A stretch of 5,263 nt of DNA from Hyphomicrobiales bacterium (GTDB lineage Bacteria; Pseudomonadota; Alphaproteobacteria; Rhizobiales; JAJFHB01). Numbering within the stretch: position 1 is the first letter of the stretch; every line of letters begins with the position of its first letter. The stretch covers positions 1 through 5,263 of the forward strand of contig JAJFHB010000052.1 in assembly GCA_021775795.1 (NCBI GenBank), read 5' to 3'. The translations under genes were made by a program, and so were the position numbers. Below the pieces are notes generated by a model, which saw only the letters and a program-made list of their open reading frames with translations, was not told the origin of the DNA and searched no databases. Positions 4,849 through 5,263 of the stretch are shown here, one piece after another.

Positions 4849-5263
4849 TGATCGCAGCTTTGCGGGCCTATGTCAGAGTTGTCGACAGTATGAACCACTG
4901 GATCGGCCGGGTCGTTATGTACGGCCTGGTGGTCATGTTCGGGATTTTGGTGTGGGGCATTGTTACAGATATTGACTGGCTGTTTGCGACGCCCGCCAAC
5001 TGGACGGTTGAGATGTCTCAGTACACTCTTGCGGGCTATTATCTCCTGGGTGGAGCTTATTCCATGCAGATGGGTGCGAACATCAGGATGGATCTCTTTT
5101 ATGGCTCCTGGTCCGACCGCACAAAAACCTGGGTTGATGTTTTTACGGTGCTTTTCCTTATCTTTTTTCTCGGCGTCCTGCTCTACGGCGGCATAGAATC
5201 TGCCCTGTATTCCTACCCGAATCACCGCTCTCCAACTCTTTGGCGGCCGTTGTTCTGGCCCAT
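4845..5263 (+). CDS. TRAP transporter small permease subunit (DctQ family), 3' truncated by window edge
   Basis: The first 139 codons of the small membrane subunit of a tripartite ATP-independent periplasmic (TRAP) transporter. The complete protein with a DctM large subunit and a DctP-type binding protein would import carboxylates with Na+. Predicted inner-membrane helices lie at about 20-42, 58-76 and 97-118; the fourth is beyond the edge. Family marks are WTVEMSQY (53-60), YLLGGAYSM (66-74) and GANIRMDLFY (77-86), the conserved helix-2 region and the loop after it. HRSPTLWRPLFWP (127-139) resembles the longer DctQ subgroup linked to mannitol/chloroaromatic-type annotations; that is from memory. 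The ATG at 4845 overlaps the amidohydrolase stop (ATGA); a second ATG follows at 4848, and GGAG (4836-4839) is better spaced for it (eight bases against five). The overlap implies coupled translation. The large subunit and binding protein are expected further right, or the binding protein elsewhere. Substrate unknown. Confidence 0.88.
   Translation, partial: MMIAALRAYVRVVDSMNHWIGRVVMYGLVVMFGILVWGIVTDIDWLFATPANWTVEMSQYTLAGYYLLGGAYSMQMGANIRMDLFYGSWSDRTKTWVDVFTVLFLIFFLGVLLYGGIESALYSYPNHRSPTLWRPLFWP

Noticed and set aside
4827..5225. 132-codon open frame on the - strand
   Set aside because: It is the antisense shadow of the DctQ subunit, whose motifs and ATGA coupling support the + strand frame running to the window edge.

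Overview
The window looks like part of an alphaproteobacterial chromosome, probably a Hyphomicrobiales/Rhodobacterales-type organism. The grounds are moderate GC (mid-50s % by eye), compact operons with ATGA overlaps, a tripartite TRAP transporter gene next to a catabolic enzyme, and an RpiR-type regulator of the kind common in these bacteria. The taxon is inferred from gene content and style; no rRNA or marker gene is present.

Left block (1-1078, + strand). The last 25 codons of an unidentified gene run into the start of an arginine deiminase/DDAH-superfamily guanidino-modifying hydrolase through an ATGA overlap. The enzyme keeps a complete Glu-His-Cys catalytic set. Its substrate cannot be read from the sequence.

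Middle block (1181-3033, + strand). Three closely spaced genes look like one operon: a four-helix membrane protein of the PsiE family, a 112-residue single-pass protein with four cysteines in its predicted extracytoplasmic part, and a 333-residue helical protein resembling the DUF4003 family. None has an established molecular function, and I see no pho box upstream despite the PsiE name.

Right block (3074-5263). An RpiR-family regulator on the - strand is divergent from an N-formylglutamate-amidohydrolase-like enzyme. The enzyme overlaps by ATGA the small membrane subunit (DctQ) of a TRAP transporter, which runs off the window. The 110-base divergent spacer holds a candidate promoter in each direction and an imperfect TGAA-N8-TTCA palindrome that could be the regulator's operator. 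The likely logic is substrate-responsive control of an uptake-plus-hydrolysis operon for an unknown N-acylated or N-formylated carboxylate. The regulator's SIS domain lacks the usual Gly/Ser-rich phosphosugar-binding motifs, which fits a non-sugar ligand.

No rRNA, tRNA, CRISPR array, insertion sequence or attachment site was seen. There is no gene-free stretch longer than about 110 bases. Nothing here is clearly a new system; the most open parts are the PsiE/cysteine-protein/DUF4003-like cassette and the substrate of the TRAP-linked hydrolase.
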